From Microbacterium album (GTDB lineage: Bacteria > Actinomycetota > Actinomycetes > Actinomycetales > Microbacteriaceae), in NCBI RefSeq assembly GCF_014643695.1, contig NZ_BMJY01000004.1, positions 62,001 through 126,000 on the forward strand: 64,000 bases of DNA. The letters run 5' to 3'. Shown in pieces: positions 35,198-44,676 of the stretch (position 1 is its first letter; each line of letters starts with the position of its first letter). A program made the position numbers and the translations under genes. The notes below the pieces were generated by a model that searched no databases, was not told the DNA's origin, and saw only the letters and a program-made list of their open reading frames with translations.

Positions 35198-35758
35198 ATG
35201 AAGAAGCACACGCTGAAGAAGGCTGTGGCATCCGCCGTTCTTGCCGGTGCGCTTGCGCTGGGTGCTCCGGCCGTCGCAACCGCTTACACCCCGCCCACGC
35301 CGACCCCCGTCCCCGCCGCGACGTCGTACACCGTCGCTCCCGGCGGCTCGGTCACGATTGCCTTCACGGGCTTCGCTCCGTTCGAGGACGTCCTGTTCAG
35401 CCTCACGGGCGCGAACGCTCAGTCGGCCACGCTCGCCACGATCGTCAAGGCCGCAGTTGAGACGACGACCCTCACGAAGCAGGCTAACGCCGACGGCTCT
35501 GTCTCCGTGACCGTCACGCTCCCGGCCAACGCGACGGGCACCTACACGCTCACCGCGACCGGCACGGAGAGTGGCGTCGCCGCGACCCCGGTCACGATCA
35601 CGGTCGCGACGGCGGCTGGCGCCGGTGGTGGCCTTGCCACGACCGGCTCGGACAACGCCGCGCTGCTCGGCCTCTGGGTCGGCGGCGGTGCCCTGTTGCT
35701 CGCCGGTGGTGCGACGGTCGTCGCCACCACGGTGCGTCGCCAGCGCCAGAACGCGTAA
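35198..35758 (+). CDS. Sortase-substrate surface protein with LATTG motif
   Basis: 186 residues, start after AAAGGAAGAAGTT. Signal peptide of about 29 residues (KKHTLKKAV, hydrophobic core, cleavage after AVATA), a Pro/Thr-rich stretch, one beta-sandwich-like domain (residues 44-135), a Gly/Ala linker, then the sorting signal: LATTG at 146-150, a hydrophobic segment (155-178) and the basic tail RRQRQNA. LAxTG is the kind of motif used by class E sortases of high-GC Actinobacteria. No sortase is encoded in the window. It is followed by a strong terminator. Probably a wall-attached protein linked to the polymer. Confidence 0.85.
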   Translation: MKKHTLKKAVASAVLAGALALGAPAVATAYTPPTPTPVPAATSYTVAPGGSVTIAFTGFAPFEDVLFSLTGANAQSATLATIVKAAVETTTLTKQANADGSVSVTVTLPANATGTYTLTATGTESGVAATPVTITVATAAGAGGGLATTGSDNAALLGLWVGGGALLLAGGATVVATTVRRQRQNA

Positions 35759-35771
35759 CACGCTTTAGACG

Positions 35772-35807
35772 AAAGAGGCGTCGGGGTTTAGGCCCCGGCG
35801 CCTCTTT
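35772..35807 (+). terminator. Intrinsic terminator after the LATTG protein gene
   Basis: AAAGAGGCGTCGGGG and CCCCGGCGCCTCTTT form a 15-bp stem with one wobble pair around a six-base loop, ending in TTTT. A-run before and T-run after make it usable on both strands. Confidence 0.9.
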
Positions 35808-35825
35808 TGCGTGCGTGGGGGGTGC

Positions 35826-35992
35826 GTTTCGACTCGCCTTCGGCTCGCTCAACGAGCTTTGGGGGGCGGCTCGGTCAACGAGCTTTGGAGGCGGGAGGCT
35901 CGCTCAACGAGCGTTGGAGGCCGGGGCGGCTCGCTAAGCGAGCTTTGGGGCGGGCGTTTCGACTCGCCTTCGGCTCGCTCAACGAGCTTTGG
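35826..35992 (+). repeat. Intergenic repeat family, copy b (array)
   Basis: Two full units (GTTTCGACTCGCCTTCGGCT then CGCTCAACGAGC) at 35826-35857 and 35955-35986 enclose three partial units of the form GCTCGxTxAxCGAGCxTTGG. Each unit can form the small hairpin GCTCG-CTCAA-CGAGC. Confidence 0.8.
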
Positions 35993-36056
35993 GGGGCGGG
36001 GGCGGCGACATGGGGCGCCGATGTATCGCGGGGGCGGCGTGACGCTCTCCTAGTGC

Positions 36057-37923
<1,867 letters not shown>

Positions 37924-37924
<1 letters not shown>

Positions 37925-39378
37925 TGCTCGGTACGCAGCTGGCGGCGATCCCCACTCCGATCGCGGGGATGGTGCTGTTCGATCTGCCCGTGCACGGCGA
38001 CGCGCGCGGCTGGTTCAAGGAGAACTGGCAGCGCGAGAAGATGACCGCCCTGGGGCTGCCCGACTTCGGGCCCGTGCAGAACAACATTTCCTTCAACACG
38101 GCGGTGGGAGTCACCCGGGGCCTGCACGCCGAACCGTGGGACAAATGGATCTCCGTCGCCACCGGCCGCGTATTCGGCGCCTGGGTCGACCTGCGCGAAG
38201 GCCCCGGCTACGGCACCGTGTTCACCACCGAACTCGACCCCTCCAAAGCGATCTTCGTCCCCCGCGGCGTCGCCAACGGCTTCCAGACCCTCGAACCCGG
38301 CACCGCGTACACCTACCTCGTCAACGACCACTGGTCCGCCAACGCCCAGTACTCCTTCCTCAACCTCGCCGACGAGACCGCCGCCATCGACTGGCCCATC
38401 CCCCTCGACCACGCCGAGATCTCCGACAAAGACCGCACCCACCCGCGCCTTGCGGACGTCACCCCCGTCCCCCCGCGCAAGACCCTCATCCTCGGCGCGA
38501 ACGGCCAACTCGGCCGCGCCCTGCACGCTGAGTTCAGCGACGCGGGCCACGTCGAGTACGCCACCCGCACAGACCTCGACCTCACCTCCCCCGACCTGCT
38601 CGACGCCCGGCACTGGCGCGACTACGACACCATCATCAACGCCGCCGCCCACACCGCCGTCGACGACGCCGAAACCCCCACCGGCCGCACCACCGCATGG
38701 GAGACCAACGTCACCGGCGTCACCGCCCTCGCCCGCATCGCCACCGCGCACGGGATCACCCTCGTCCACATCTCCAGCGACTACGTCTACGACGGCACCA
38801 ACCCCCGCCCCTACCGCGAGGACGACCCCGTGAACCCCCTCGGCGTGTACGGGCAGACCAAAGCCGCCGGCGACGCGATCGTCACCACCGTCCCCCGCCA
38901 CTACATCCTCCGCACCTCCTGGGTCATCGGCGACGGCAACAACTTCGTCCGCACCATGACTGGGCTCGCCCAACGCGGCGTGAACCCCCGCGTGGTCAAC
39001 GACCAGACCGGACGGCTCACCTTCACCACCGACCTCGCACGCGCCATCCAACACCTCCTCGCGACCCGCCCCGCCTACGGCGTGTACAACGTCACCTCTG
39101 CCGGCACACCACGCACCTGGGCCGAGATCGCCAAGTACGTCTTCGAACTCACCGGCCACGACCCGGACAGGATCGCCCCGGTGACCACCGACGAGTACTA
39201 CGCCACGGCCCGCGGTCCCATCGCCCCCCGCCCCCGCAACAGCGTCCTTGACCTCACCAAGCTCGAGGCCACGGGCTTCGCACCGGGAGACCAGGACGAG
39301 CGCCTGGGCGAGTACCTCGGGGCTGCGGGGGAGGTCGGGGCGTTTCGACTCGCCTTCGGCTCGCTCAACGAGCTTTAG
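37924..39378 (+). CDS. rmlCD: Fused dTDP-4-keto-rhamnose 3,5-epimerase and reductase
   Basis: 484 residues that complete dTDP-L-rhamnose synthesis. Residues 1-180 are an RmlC cupin with the catalytic-base His68 in GVTRGLHAEPWDKW; the second usual His is Asn118 (PRGVANGFQ), a variation I believe also occurs in other actinobacterial RmlC-like proteins. Residues 186-465 are RmlD, with LILGANGQLGRAL, NAAAHTAVDDAE, HISSDYVYDGT and GVYGQTKAAGD. The last 14 residues (VGAFRLAFGSLNEL) are read from an intergenic repeat copy, so the original C-terminus was replaced or extended. The start ATG overlaps rmlB. Confidence 0.94.
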
Positions 39379-39407
39379 AGGCAGCGGGGGCCGCGAGCTT
39401 TAGAGGC
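39342..39407 (+). repeat. Intergenic repeat family, copy c (overlaps 3' end of rmlCD)
   Basis: A full unit at 39342-39373, identical in form to the units of copy b, followed by two copies of CGAGCTTTAGAGG-like sequence. It supplies the last codons and the TAG stop of rmlCD. Confidence 0.8.
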
Positions 39408-39417
39408 CGGGCGGGCG

Positions 39418-39443
39418 TCTCAGCCGGCGGCCGTCGCGGGCTC
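39418..39443. repeat. 26-bp direct repeat, left copy
   Basis: TCTCAGCCGGCGGCCGTCGC then GGGCTC. It matches 25 of 26 bases at 41221-41246, which is the 3' end, including the stop codon, of the EEP-family gene. Read leftward both encode EPATAA plus one residue and a stop. The flanks are unrelated. The two copies border the SIR2 cassette. Confidence 0.85.
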
Positions 39444-39566
39444 CGTTTGCACCTGCTCCCCCTCCGCGTCTCCAAACCAGCTCGTACCCTCGCGGACGCG
39501 CTCGGAACGCATGCGCCGCGGGAGGGGTCCGTCCGTGACGTCGGCGCCTCGCTGTACGATCGCCGC

Positions 39567-40982
39567 GTGACGGCCGTCGAACTCACCCGAGAGTCGCTCC
39601 GACCGCTCGCCGAGGCGAGTCGCGAGCGCAACCTCACCGTCGTTCTCGGCGCTGGCGCCTCTGTTCCTTCCGGGCTCCCGGACTGGAACTCCTTCGTTGC
39701 ACGACTGCTCGTGGACGCGGAGGTTGTTCCAGACGCCAACCTGGCCAACAAGCTGCTCAAGCACAATGACCCCCACATCCTGCTCGAAGCTGCGCGCGAC
39801 GGGGCCGCTGACTGGGAGCAAGCGCTCACGCGGGCGCTCTACCCCCCGGAGTCGTTCCCCACTCCGTCAGCACTCCACATCTCCGCGGCCGGGCACTACC
39901 TCGCGGACCCGAAGCGCACGACGCTGGCGACTCTCAACTACGACGTCCTGCTCGAGCACGCGTTGGTGTCCGGCATGCCGGATGACACCAGCGGAGTCGC
40001 CATCGTGACGGGAGAGAACGCGCCGCGATCGGATGACCCACAGGTCTTCCACCTGCACGGGGTTATCACGGACTCGCTCGTTCGCGATGCCATCGTGAGC
40101 TTCGACGACTACGCACGGCTGGTCGCCGAACCATCCCCCTGGCAACGAGGATTCCTCGAGGATGCGCTTTCGCGAGGTGCGCTCACCCTCATGGGGACCT
40201 CCTATCGGGACCCCGACATCCGCCAGTGGCTGCACACCCTGTGCGGTTCTGGGTCGAGCCCGCACCCCGCCATTGTCCTTGTTGTTCGCGAGAGTCTCGG
40301 GCTATCCCATGAAGAGTTCCTCCATGCGGAGGCCACGCTACGACGGGTCTGGGAGTCTATCGGCCTGACCGCCCTCACGACTCACAGCTTCGTCGACGCC
40401 GCTCAGATCCTGCGCGAGCTCAGCTTTCTGGACAGCGCCGACTATGCCTCGCCCGACGAACGCGTCGGCCGTGCATGGAGCGAGCATGCGCGTCGCTTCG
40501 CAGCCCTGCAGCGCGAGTACTCCGATGCTCTCGCCGGGGATCGCGACACGATGCGAGTCACTCTCGGCACCGGCGTCCCCCAGGCGACTCTGTGGCTCGC
40601 GCGTCCGGGCGGGCGCCTGGCGCGTTGGGCATCACACGATCGCTACTACCGATCGCCACGGGAGCTTCTCCATGCCCCGACCGGACACGACAGCAGCTGG
40701 CTTGCGGGGAAGGCGCTCGGCACGGAACGGCAGGTGCTCGATGACATCTCTCCGAAAGCGCCAGCGCGTGACGCTCGCCGCCGATCGGTGCTGGCCATCC
40801 CGCTGATTCTCGGCGATGGCGTCCATCCGGAGTTCGCGGGCGCGGTCCTCACGTTCGGCCTTGAGAGGCCAGCCGAGCACTACGCTCGAGACCAATCCAG
40901 GTGGGCCGGCGTCGCAGACAAGCTCGCGAAGGATTGGGGAAGACGTCTCAGCGCAAATGCGTTCGATCGGATACGCGAGTAA
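39567..40982 (+). CDS. SIR2-like domain protein with C-terminal GAF-like domain
   Basis: 471 residues; the start is uncertain (GTG at 39567, weak ribosome binding site; frame open 40 codons upstream). Residues 15-290 are a SIR2-like Rossmann domain: LTVVLGAGASVPSGLPDW at 23-40, TLNYDVLLEHAL at 122-133, the catalytic-type His in VFHLHGVITDS at 160-170, and LMGTSYRDPDIRQWL at 208-222. There is no zinc ribbon of protein deacetylases; such forms are usually NAD+ hydrolases in bacterial defence. Residues 330-440 look like a GAF sensor domain (QATLWLARPGG; SVLAIPLILGDG; GAVLTFGLER). It is followed after 27 bases by a small gene. A signal-gated NADase is the inference. Confidence 0.75.
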   Translation: MTAVELTRESLRPLAEASRERNLTVVLGAGASVPSGLPDWNSFVARLLVDAEVVPDANLANKLLKHNDPHILLEAARDGAADWEQALTRALYPPESFPTPSALHISAAGHYLADPKRTTLATLNYDVLLEHALVSGMPDDTSGVAIVTGENAPRSDDPQVFHLHGVITDSLVRDAIVSFDDYARLVAEPSPWQRGFLEDALSRGALTLMGTSYRDPDIRQWLHTLCGSGSSPHPAIVLVVRESLGLSHEEFLHAEATLRRVWESIGLTALTTHSFVDAAQILRELSFLDSADYASPDERVGRAWSEHARRFAALQREYSDALAGDRDTMRVTLGTGVPQATLWLARPGGRLARWASHDRYYRSPRELLHAPTGHDSSWLAGKALGTERQVLDDISPKAPARDARRRSVLAIPLILGDGVHPEFAGAVLTFGLERPAEHYARDQSRWAGVADKLAKDWGRRLSANAFDRIRE

Positions 40983-41009
40983 ACTGAGTTCACCTAGAAG
41001 GAGAAGTCA

Positions 41010-41192
41010 ATGACTGCTCGGCGGAACGGCTTCCATCGGCTCCCCGGCGGAGCGTACGTGATCTCCGCCTCTCGGCGCGACGTGCGCACGGGCGACTATG
41101 ACGTCGATGCGCCGCGCCGTGAGGGCGAGTACAAGGTGATGGATTCCGCGAACGACGCCCTTGTCCTCCGCTTCGTCGAACGCCCCGCTTGA
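41010..41192 (+). CDS. Small protein encoded with SIR2-GAF protein
   Basis: 60 residues with a strong ribosome binding site (AAGGAGAAGTCA) before the ATG. It is 27 bases after the SIR2-GAF gene and inside the same 26-bp repeats, so they are one unit. The protein is charged and probably beta-rich: RLPGGAYVISASRRDVRTGD, then EGEYKVMD, then DALVLRFVERPA. No membrane segment, no Cys, no DNA-binding motif. No family was recognised. It may inhibit, load or sense for the larger protein. Confidence 0.7.
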   Translation: MTARRNGFHRLPGGAYVISASRRDVRTGDYDVDAPRREGEYKVMDSANDALVLRFVERPA

Positions 41193-41220
41193 CCCGGATC
41201 AGTTGATCCTCACCTGAGCC

Positions 41221-41246
41221 TCTCAGCTGGCGGCCGTCGCGGGCTC
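41221..41246. repeat. 26-bp direct repeat, right copy (3' end of EEP gene)
   Basis: TCTCAGCTGGCGGCCGTCGC then GGGCTC, 25 of 26 identical to 39418-39443. It includes the TGA stop and the last seven codons of the EEP-family gene. Confidence 0.85.
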
Positions 41247-41942
41247 TTCGATCGCGCCGCCGCCGTCGCGCCGGCGGTAGTCGGCCGTCACGAGGATCGG
41301 CAGGTGGTCGGACGCGCCCTGCGGGAGCGTCGTGACCCGGTCGATGTCGAGGCCGATCGAGGTCGCGAAGTCGTAGTGGCCGCGGAAGAAGCGGTAGCGC
41401 GTGTACGTGCGCGCGTCACTCAGCGTGAGGTCGTACCCGTGACGGCGCACCCGCTCGCCCAGCTTCTCCTTGAAGACCGGATAGTTGTAATCCCCCACCA
41501 TGAGCGTCGGCAGGCCCGAACCGAGCTCCTGCAGCTGCGTCAGGGCTGTGCGGATCTGATGCCGCCGCAGCGAGTTCAGCGCCGTGAGCGGCGCCGCGTG
41601 GAACGACGCCACGATCACGTCGCGTCCGGCGTCGATGTCGCGCAGGCGCGCGCCGAGCACCCGCTCGTGGGCCGGGCGCAGGATGTGATCGTGCAGCGAC
41701 TTCTTGAGCGCCAGAGACACGACATCCTGCAGCTGGAACGTGTTCTCGCGGTAGTAGAGCGCGAGCCCCAGCCGGTTGCGCGACGTCATGCGCGCGAGCT
41801 TCAGCCCCGCGATGTGCTCCGGCATGTTGAGCGTGTCGCACTCCTGCAGGCACAGCAGGTTCGCCTCCCACCGGTCGGCGAGCTCCGCGAGCTCGCGGGC
41901 GGCGCGGTGCTTGCGCAGGTTGTAGGAGATCACTCTCATCAT
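41223..41942 (-). CDS. Endonuclease/exonuclease/phosphatase family protein
   Basis: 239 residues from the first of two adjacent ATG codons, with GGGGGCGTC upstream. The EEP fold motifs are complete: RVISYNLRKH (N-terminal Asn), ANLLCLQECDT (metal-binding Glu), SFHAAPL, MVGDYNYP (Asp-x-Asn) and GASDHLPILV (catalytic Asp-His). The family includes DNases, phospholipid and sugar-phosphate phosphatases; the target here is unknown. There is no signal peptide. A nested palindrome lies upstream, and its 3' end is duplicated at 39418. Confidence 0.85.
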   Translation of the reverse strand: MMRVISYNLRKHRAARELAELADRWEANLLCLQECDTLNMPEHIAGLKLARMTSRNRLGLALYYRENTFQLQDVVSLALKKSLHDHILRPAHERVLGARLRDIDAGRDVIVASFHAAPLTALNSLRRHQIRTALTQLQELGSGLPTLMVGDYNYPVFKEKLGERVRRHGYDLTLSDARTYTRYRFFRGHYDFATSIGLDIDRVTTLPQGASDHLPILVTADYRRRDGGGAIEEPATAAS

Positions 41943-42037
41943 GACGCCCCCACGATACGCGGCCGGGACGATCGCCACGGCCGGGTTGACAGTCGCATTT
42001 GGGTACCGGTCGCGCCGCACTCCGGAAGAAAGTTATG

Positions 42038-42097
42038 CCTAGCCACGTGGATACCCACGGGCCATAATTTTTGAGTCGGAAAAATTATGGCGCTAGG
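42038..42097. other. Nested AT-rich palindrome
   Basis: CCTAGC at 42038 pairs with GCTAGG at 42092; inside, CGTGG-ATAC-CCACG can form a 5-bp hairpin, and next to it GCCATAATTTTT (42061-42072) pairs perfectly with AAAAATTATGGC (42080-42091) around GAGTCGG. The result is a three-part cruciform of about 60 bases, strikingly AT-rich for this genome. It lies 66 bases beyond the truA stop and about 95 before the EEP start. It could be a terminator, a regulator site or the end of a small mobile element. Confidence 0.65.
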
Positions 42098-42163
42098 GAC
42101 GATGGAGTGAAGTCGCCGGGCGCCGGGGCTGACAGGCCGACACAAAGCGGATGCCGCGGGTGT

Positions 42164-43015
42164 TCAGTCGAGATCGCGGCGGTTGCGGGTCTGCTCCGCG
42201 CGCGCGGCGAGCAGATCATCGGCCGGGTAGCCGACCGCCGTGAGGGTGAGGCCGCGCGCGGCCAGCACCTTGAAGTCGCTCGTGCGGATCCCGGCGTCGC
42301 GGATGCGCGCGAGCTGGTCGGGGTCCAGGCGCCCGTCCCCCACCGCGACGCACGCCCCGACGAGCGCACGCACCATCGAGTGGCAGAACGCGTCGGCCCG
42401 CACGTTGGCGACCAGCGTGCCGCGCTCGTCGCGTCGCCAGTCGTACTCCAGCAGCGTCCGGATCGTCGTCGCTTCCGGGCGCGGCTTGCAGTACGCCGCG
42501 AAGTCGTGCAGCCCGATCAGGGATCGAGCTGCGGCATCCATCGCGGCGACGTCGAGTACGGCGCGGACGGTCGTCGTGCGGTGCCGCTCGAGCGGGTCGT
42601 ATCCCGTGACCGCGTCGGCGACGCGGTACTCGTACCGGCGCCACGTGGCGGAGAAGCGCGCATCGAAGCCCTCCGGAGCCGTGGACGTGCGGAGCACGGC
42701 CGCGTCCGCGTACTGGCCGAGCACCCCCGCGATCCGTCGCGCGAGAGGTATGACCGGATCGGCCGGCGCCGGGTCGATGCGGCGGCGCTGGGTCGCGCGC
42801 GCCCACTGCGCGTCGTCGAGATCGGCGTGCGCCACCTGGCCGGTCGCGTGGACGCCGGCGTCCGTGCGGCCGGCGACCGTCAGCGGCACGGGCGAACCCA
42901 GCACACGCTCGAGCGCGGCCTCCAGCACTCCCTGCACCGTCCGCAGCGCCGGCTGCCGCGCCCACCCGCGGAAGTTCGTGCCGTCGTAGGCGATGTCGAG
43001 GCGGATGCGGGGCAC
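42164..43015 (-). CDS. truA: tRNA pseudouridine synthase A
   Basis: Makes pseudouridine at positions 38-40 of tRNA anticodon stems. 283 residues from the GTG of VPRIRLDIAYDG; the longer frame upstream comes from repeat copy d. The active-site loop GRTDAGVHATGQVAHAD holds the catalytic Asp, and LIGLHDFAAYCKP and FCHSMVRALVGA are conserved. It is usually found downstream of rplQ in bacteria; here it is separated from rplQ by about 4.9 kb of accessory genes. Confidence 0.95.
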   Translation of the reverse strand: MPRIRLDIAYDGTNFRGWARQPALRTVQGVLEAALERVLGSPVPLTVAGRTDAGVHATGQVAHADLDDAQWARATQRRRIDPAPADPVIPLARRIAGVLGQYADAAVLRTSTAPEGFDARFSATWRRYEYRVADAVTGYDPLERHRTTTVRAVLDVAAMDAAARSLIGLHDFAAYCKPRPEATTIRTLLEYDWRRDERGTLVANVRADAFCHSMVRALVGACVAVGDGRLDPDQLARIRDAGIRTSDFKVLAARGLTLTAVGYPADDLLAARAEQTRNRRDLD

Positions 43016-43063
43016 GGGATCCAGCCTAGTTCGGCGGCCGCGCGGCGCTGGGGCGGTAGAGCT

Positions 43064-43173
43064 CGGCTTCGACTGCGCCGCTGACGCGGCTCCGCTCAGC
43101 CCGTTTCGACTCCGGCCGCTACGCGGCCTCCGCTCAACGAGCGGGATTCGGGCGCGGCCGCCGCTCAACGAGC
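43064..43173 (+). repeat. Intergenic repeat family, copy d
   Basis: Long form: GGCTTCGACTGCGCCGC, then GCGGCTCCGCTCAGCCCG, then TTTCGACTCCGGCCGCTA, CGCGGCCTCCGCTCAACGAG, and a second CCGCTCAACGAGC. The first 80 or so bases are nearly identical, and in the same orientation, to copy e at 45281-45358. Confidence 0.8.
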
Positions 43174-43186
43174 GCGAGTTGGTCGA

Positions 43187-43939
43187 TCAGCGGTCGAGCT
43201 GCAGGCGGTGCCAGACGAGCGCGGTGCTCGCGGCGAACGCAAGTCCCACCGCCAAGGAGAGTGCGAGCTGGACGGGCGTCGCTCCGGATCCGGACGACAT
43301 CGCCCACAGCGCGGGCGCGGCCAGCGGCATCCATCCGTCGTCTCCGGCGAGGACGCCGACCTGGGCGATCACGACCAGCCCGATCGTCGCGGCCACGCCA
43401 CCGAGGAGCGAGCGCGTGACCGAGGCGACCCACGCCACCGGAAGCGCGATCGCCGCAGTGAGGATGCCCAGCCCGACCTGCCGTGCGAGGCCGGTCCAGC
43501 TCTCGGCATCGGGCATGCCGAATCCCGAAGCGACACCGGTCGCCACCAGGACGGGCACGAGGGCGAAGCTCACCGCGACCGTCCACGCAGCGTAGACGAC
43601 GAGCTTCGCCGCCGCGATGGCGGCACGGCCCACGGGCAGCCCGAAGAGTCCCGTGATCGTGCCGTCGGCGAACTCGCGCGCGAACAGCCACGACAGCACG
43701 ACGCCGAACGCCACGAGCCCGCCCGCCGCGGTGATCTGCGCGGCGACCGAGAGCAGTCCCGGCCAGCCGCCGACCGCACCCGGGCCGAGCTTGGCGATCA
43801 CCTGCGGATCGCCGGATTCCGCGGCCAGTAGCATCCCGCCGCTCAGGGCCGCGACTCCGACGACGACCGCCGCCGTCGCGATGACCCCGACGGGCGAACG
43901 GAGGAGCTTGCGCAGCTCCCAGCGGACGGCGGCGTTCAC
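43187..43939 (-). CDS. ABC-2 type transporter permease
   Basis: 250 residues from a GTG that overlaps the ATPase stop by four bases. Six hydrophobic segments (from about residues 17-37 to 215-240) and an early amphipathic helix VRWELRKLLRSP; SWLFAREFADGTITGLFGLP is the coupling-helix region of ABC-2 permeases. It forms an exporter or resistance pump with the ATPase, under the TetR regulator upstream. The substrate is unknown. Confidence 0.87.
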   Translation of the reverse strand: MNAAVRWELRKLLRSPVGVIATAAVVVGVAALSGGMLLAAESGDPQVIAKLGPGAVGGWPGLLSVAAQITAAGGLVAFGVVLSWLFAREFADGTITGLFGLPVGRAAIAAAKLVVYAAWTVAVSFALVPVLVATGVASGFGMPDAESWTGLARQVGLGILTAAIALPVAWVASVTRSLLGGVAATIGLVVIAQVGVLAGDDGWMPLAAPALWAMSSGSGATPVQLALSLAVGLAFAASTALVWHRLQLDR

Positions 43940-44676
43940 AGTGCGGCTCCCTCGGTCGCGGCGGCGGCTTCCGCTCGTTCGTCGTCGTCGCGCACGCGCT
44001 CGAAGAACGCGCGCTCGAGCTCGGTCTCGCCGGGGTCGAGCGCGCCGATCAGCCGGCCACGGTTCATCAGCACGATGCGATGCGCGATGCGCGCCACTTC
44101 GTCGAGATGATGGCTGCTCACGAGCACGGCCGCTCCGCTGCGCGCGCGGGCCTCGAGCTGGTCGCGCAGCACGATGACGCCGGCCGGATCGAGCGCGTTG
44201 CCGGGCTCGTCGAGGATGATCAGTCCGGGGTCGTGCTGCAGCGCCGCGGCGAGCCCGACCCGCTGCCGGTTACCGAGCGACAGCCGGCGTACCCGCTGGC
44301 GTTCCCAGCGCTCCAGGTGCCATGTGCGCAGCGCCGCGTCGGCGACACCGGGGTCGGCGCCATGCAGCTCGGCAGCGGCGCGCAGGTTCTCGCGCGCGGT
44401 GAGCTCCGGGTACGCGAGCGGCGTCTCAACGAGGTGCCCGACCCCGCGCCACAGCTCGCGCGGCGCGCGCGCCAACGGGATCCCGCCGAGCAGGACCGTC
44501 CCGGCATCCGGGCGCAGCATGCCGAGCGCGAGGCGCATCAGCGTGGTCTTGCCGGCACCGTTGAGTCCGACGAGCGCCACGATCTCGCCCGGGTCCACGC
44601 GCAGATCGAGCCCGGCGACACCGGCTCCTCCGCCGCGCCGGCCGAACGTACGGCCGACGTCACGCAGTTCGAGCAT
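43936..44676 (-). CDS. ABC transporter ATP-binding protein
   Basis: 246 residues. Walker A GLNGAGKTTLMRL near residue 38, Q-loop near HLVETPLAYPELTARENL, signature LSLGNRQRVGLAAAL (a slightly unusual LSLGN instead of LSGGQ), Walker B LIILDEPGNALDPAG, and the switch His in LVSSHHLDEVA. It belongs to the ABC-2 exporter type (CcmA/NatA-like). Its ATG overlaps the TetR stop codon and it is followed by the permease. Confidence 0.92.
   Translation of the reverse strand: MLELRDVGRTFGRRGGGAGVAGLDLRVDPGEIVALVGLNGAGKTTLMRLALGMLRPDAGTVLLGGIPLARAPRELWRGVGHLVETPLAYPELTARENLRAAAELHGADPGVADAALRTWHLERWERQRVRRLSLGNRQRVGLAAALQHDPGLIILDEPGNALDPAGVIVLRDQLEARARSGAAVLVSSHHLDEVARIAHRIVLMNRGRLIGALDPGETELERAFFERVRDDDERAEAAAATEGAAL

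Larger units (their letters stand above)
35759..36056. other. Intergenic region with terminator and repeat array
   Basis: 298 bases between the LATTG protein gene and rmlA. It holds a strong terminator (35772-35807) and an array of repeat units (35826-35992). The promoter of rmlA should lie in the last 60 bases, but no clear elements were seen. Confidence 0.6.
39418..41246. mobile_element. Candidate inserted cassette with SIR2-GAF gene pair
   Basis: About 1.8 kb bounded by the 26-bp direct repeat, one copy being the 3' end of the neighbouring chromosomal gene. This is what insertion at a gene end with an attachment-site duplication would leave. No recombinase is encoded, so it may be a remnant or have moved with help in trans. 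It lies between rmlCD and the EEP gene, both housekeeping-type. Confidence 0.45.

Noticed and set aside
35825..35992. Repeat array as a CRISPR or origin-like iteron cluster
   Set aside because: Units vary in length, have no constant spacers, and single copies occur elsewhere between genes. No cas or replication gene is near.
39420..39821. Minus-strand ORF ending EPATAAG opposite the SIR2 gene start
   Set aside because: Only its last residues, from the 26-bp repeat, resemble the EEP protein. The rest is the antisense of the SIR2 gene.
43015..43168. N-terminal extension of truA by 51 codons
   Set aside because: The extension is encoded by repeat copy d and ends at a GTG that starts the conserved TruA sequence.
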